A stretch of 64,000 nucleotides of DNA from Rallus limicola. Its lineage: Eukaryota > Chordata > Aves > Gruiformes > Rallidae. The position numbers were made by a program, and so were the translations under genes. The stretch lies in contig JAKCOZ010000001.1 in NCBI GenBank assembly GCA_022605955.1, forward strand, positions 17,848,146 through 17,912,145, written 5' to 3'. Below the pieces are notes generated by a model. That model worked only from the letters and a program-made list of their open reading frames with translations, was not told where the DNA came from and searched no databases. This document shows, one piece after another, positions 62,505 to 64,000 of the stretch. How positions within the stretch are numbered: the first letter of the stretch is position 1; each line of letters starts with the position of its first letter.

Positions 62505-62895
62505 CTTGTTGACAAATTGGAAAGGATTCAGAGAAAATATGTGAGTCTATTTCAATGAGAGGATATTCTGTCTTCTAGCAAAAGGCTTAAATATGTTAAT
62601 TGTACGTCTGTCATTAAGAGAGTTACTAGATCACAACTTAAAAATGCCTAATGGGGGAATAAGAAAAGTTCTGACAGTAAGAGATGAAATCATATGTCCA
62701 GACACCTGACTAAAGCTAGGAAAAAAACCCCCAGATTGTAATTCAGATATACTTTCAGATCATTGTGATAGGAGGACAAGTTAGTAAGGGATGTATGGGT
62801 AATCTATTAATTGAAGTTAAAATGATATAGTCTTAAAGATAAGAACTAGGTCAGACAGAAACCACTATTCTGTGTTACAGCAGGCCCAAGGTTAG
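62505..62895 (+). mobile_element. Possible ancient CR1/L3-type LINE remnant, + strand
   Basis: GACAAATTGGAAAGGATTCA near 62511, ACTAGATCACAACTTAAAAA near 62626 and the late TCTGTGTTACAGCAGGCCCA near 62870 fall in the order seen in the C-terminal and 3' UTR part of old amniote CR1/L3 elements. No frame survives and similarity is faint, so this is tentative. Confidence 0.4.
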
Positions 62896-63074
62896 GGTCA
62901 AAATTAGACTCTTTTCTGCCATCTTTAAAAAATAGTGCCAACTGTGAAACACCAATGACCAAAATAAAACCCCAAATAAATATTTACCTCTCTCTAAAAA
63001 ACATGAAAGGAAGAAGATTCAGGGAACTATAGTTCAGTCAGCTTGTTATTAGGTTAGGGGAAAACAGTAGACAG
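62896..63074. other. Short spacer between two CR1 remnants
   Basis: Nothing recognisable is present. Confidence 0.5.
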
Positions 63075-63354
63075 ACCTCTCAGTTATGCTCAGTAGCAGT
63101 AAAAGAGGCAATGAGCACTAATTGAAACACAGGAAAGTCCATTTCAGCATATGAAGAAAACAACTTTACTGCAGGGATAGGTAAACACTGGGACTGGTTC
63201 CCCAACAGAGGTTGCGGGGCCTACATCCTTGGGAATATTCAAAACCCAGCTGGACATAACCCTGAACAACCTTTTCTAGGTGACTCTGCTCAAGCACAGC
63301 AATGATATAGATGATTTCCAAACGTCCTGTCCAACCTCAGCTATTCTGTGATTC
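63075..63354 (+). mobile_element. CR1 LINE, 5'-truncated 3' end, diverged
   Basis: AAAAGAGGCAATGAGCACTA, then TTGAAACACAGGAAAGTCCA, match the RGN-x-LEHRKFxxN block at nucleotide level. CACTGGGACTGGTTCCCCAA is the decayed HWNRLP block. The end (GTCCAACCTCAGCTATTCTG, then TGATTCC) is the 3' UTR and octamer tail. No intact frame remains. Confidence 0.88.
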
Positions 63355-64000
63355 CTTAACTCAGAGAGACAGCCAAGACTTATCTGGCCCTTAGAGTATT
63401 ATCCTTTCTGTTCATCTATGTAGGCACCTGAGATCATGCCAAGGGAGGCCCTAGCCAAATAGGGAATATCTGCAGAGCTCTAGAGGTGGGAGTGAAGGGC
63501 ATGTGAACCTAGATGGTGTTTTCCTGAATTCTGCTGATGAAGGAGAAAGATAAACATTAAGAGCAGGTATTTTGCAAGTTAATAGCTGGTAGTAGAGCTA
63601 TTGTTACAGGTAGGGTTTCAGCTTTTGTTTGTACAGGACTCTCCTCTGAGGAACAAGGGCTGGCTGCTTAGGAGACATGGAATCTACCTGCCAAAGCAGG
63701 ATGAGAGCATATTTGTTAAAAGACTTTCTTACCTAATAAGAAAAACTTTAAGCCAAACCCATTGGAAGGATGAAGTGTAAAGAGAAGCAGGAGCACAGGA
63801 ATGCTCAAGCGACTGTATGATTGAAGGAGGAGAATCTCTTTCAAGATAAATCAGTGTGCCTGGGGGACAATTAAAGTGTCTATGCACAAATGCACATTGT
63901 GTGGAACAAAGGTTTTGTTTGCATACAAAAAATTGTCATACCATACATAACTCCTCCATACTCCAAAAGGCCTTCTATTTCCATGAACTTAGTGTTCTGT
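63355..64000. other. Spacer to the window end
   Basis: No gene or repeat is recognised in the last 650 bp. Confidence 0.5.

Overview
The window reads as non-coding avian nuclear DNA. It is AT-rich and has no credible multi-exon or single-exon host gene, rRNA, tRNA or CRISPR array. The bird assignment rests on its repeats. At least fourteen pieces of CR1 (chicken repeat 1) LINE are present on both strands. Several end in the CR1 octamer tail (ATTCTRTG repeated), and several carry recognisable CR1 reverse transcriptase (RT) C-terminal protein sequence. Two endogenous retrovirus (ERV) long terminal repeat (LTR) insertions are also present. I cannot name the species. A fairly high load of relatively young CR1 is compatible with a CR1-rich bird lineage, but that is inference.

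Layout. 1-5.5 kb: AT-rich spacer with three 5'-truncated CR1 tails on the + strand (1.0-1.28, 1.89-1.96 and 5.02-5.53 kb) and a strong G-quadruplex candidate at 4.65 kb. 5.5-20 kb: about 14.5 kb of unique-looking spacer with only short motifs and low-complexity tracts. 20.0-21.6 kb: a GC-rich LTR-derived block on the - strand with an octamer/TATA promoter signature and a poly(A) signal. 21.6-32.1 kb: spacer with a few motif clusters that could be regulatory. 32.1-39.1 kb: a CR1 cluster. It holds two - strand copies, then a head-to-head pair, then two closely related + strand copies in tandem. The last copy has an inverted 5' segment typical of LINE twin priming and a 354-codon ORF whose RT active-site motif reads YADN instead of YADD. 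39.1-47.4 kb: spacer with one CR1 tail. 47.4-51.6 kb: a second CR1 cluster. It holds a + strand copy interrupted by a 391-bp solo LTR with a 6-bp target-site duplication, a very old and long + strand copy that preserves the endonuclease-RT linker and RT regions, and a - strand 3' end. 51.6-64 kb: spacer with three further old CR1 remnants.

No genes here work together as a pathway. What can be read is an insertion history: old CR1s, then younger CR1s inserted beside or onto them, and retroviral LTRs inserted later, one of them inside a CR1. I looked for a novel coding system and found none I can support. The best leads are structural (twin-primed CR1, fold-back CR1 pair, nested solo LTR) plus a few unverified motif clusters.
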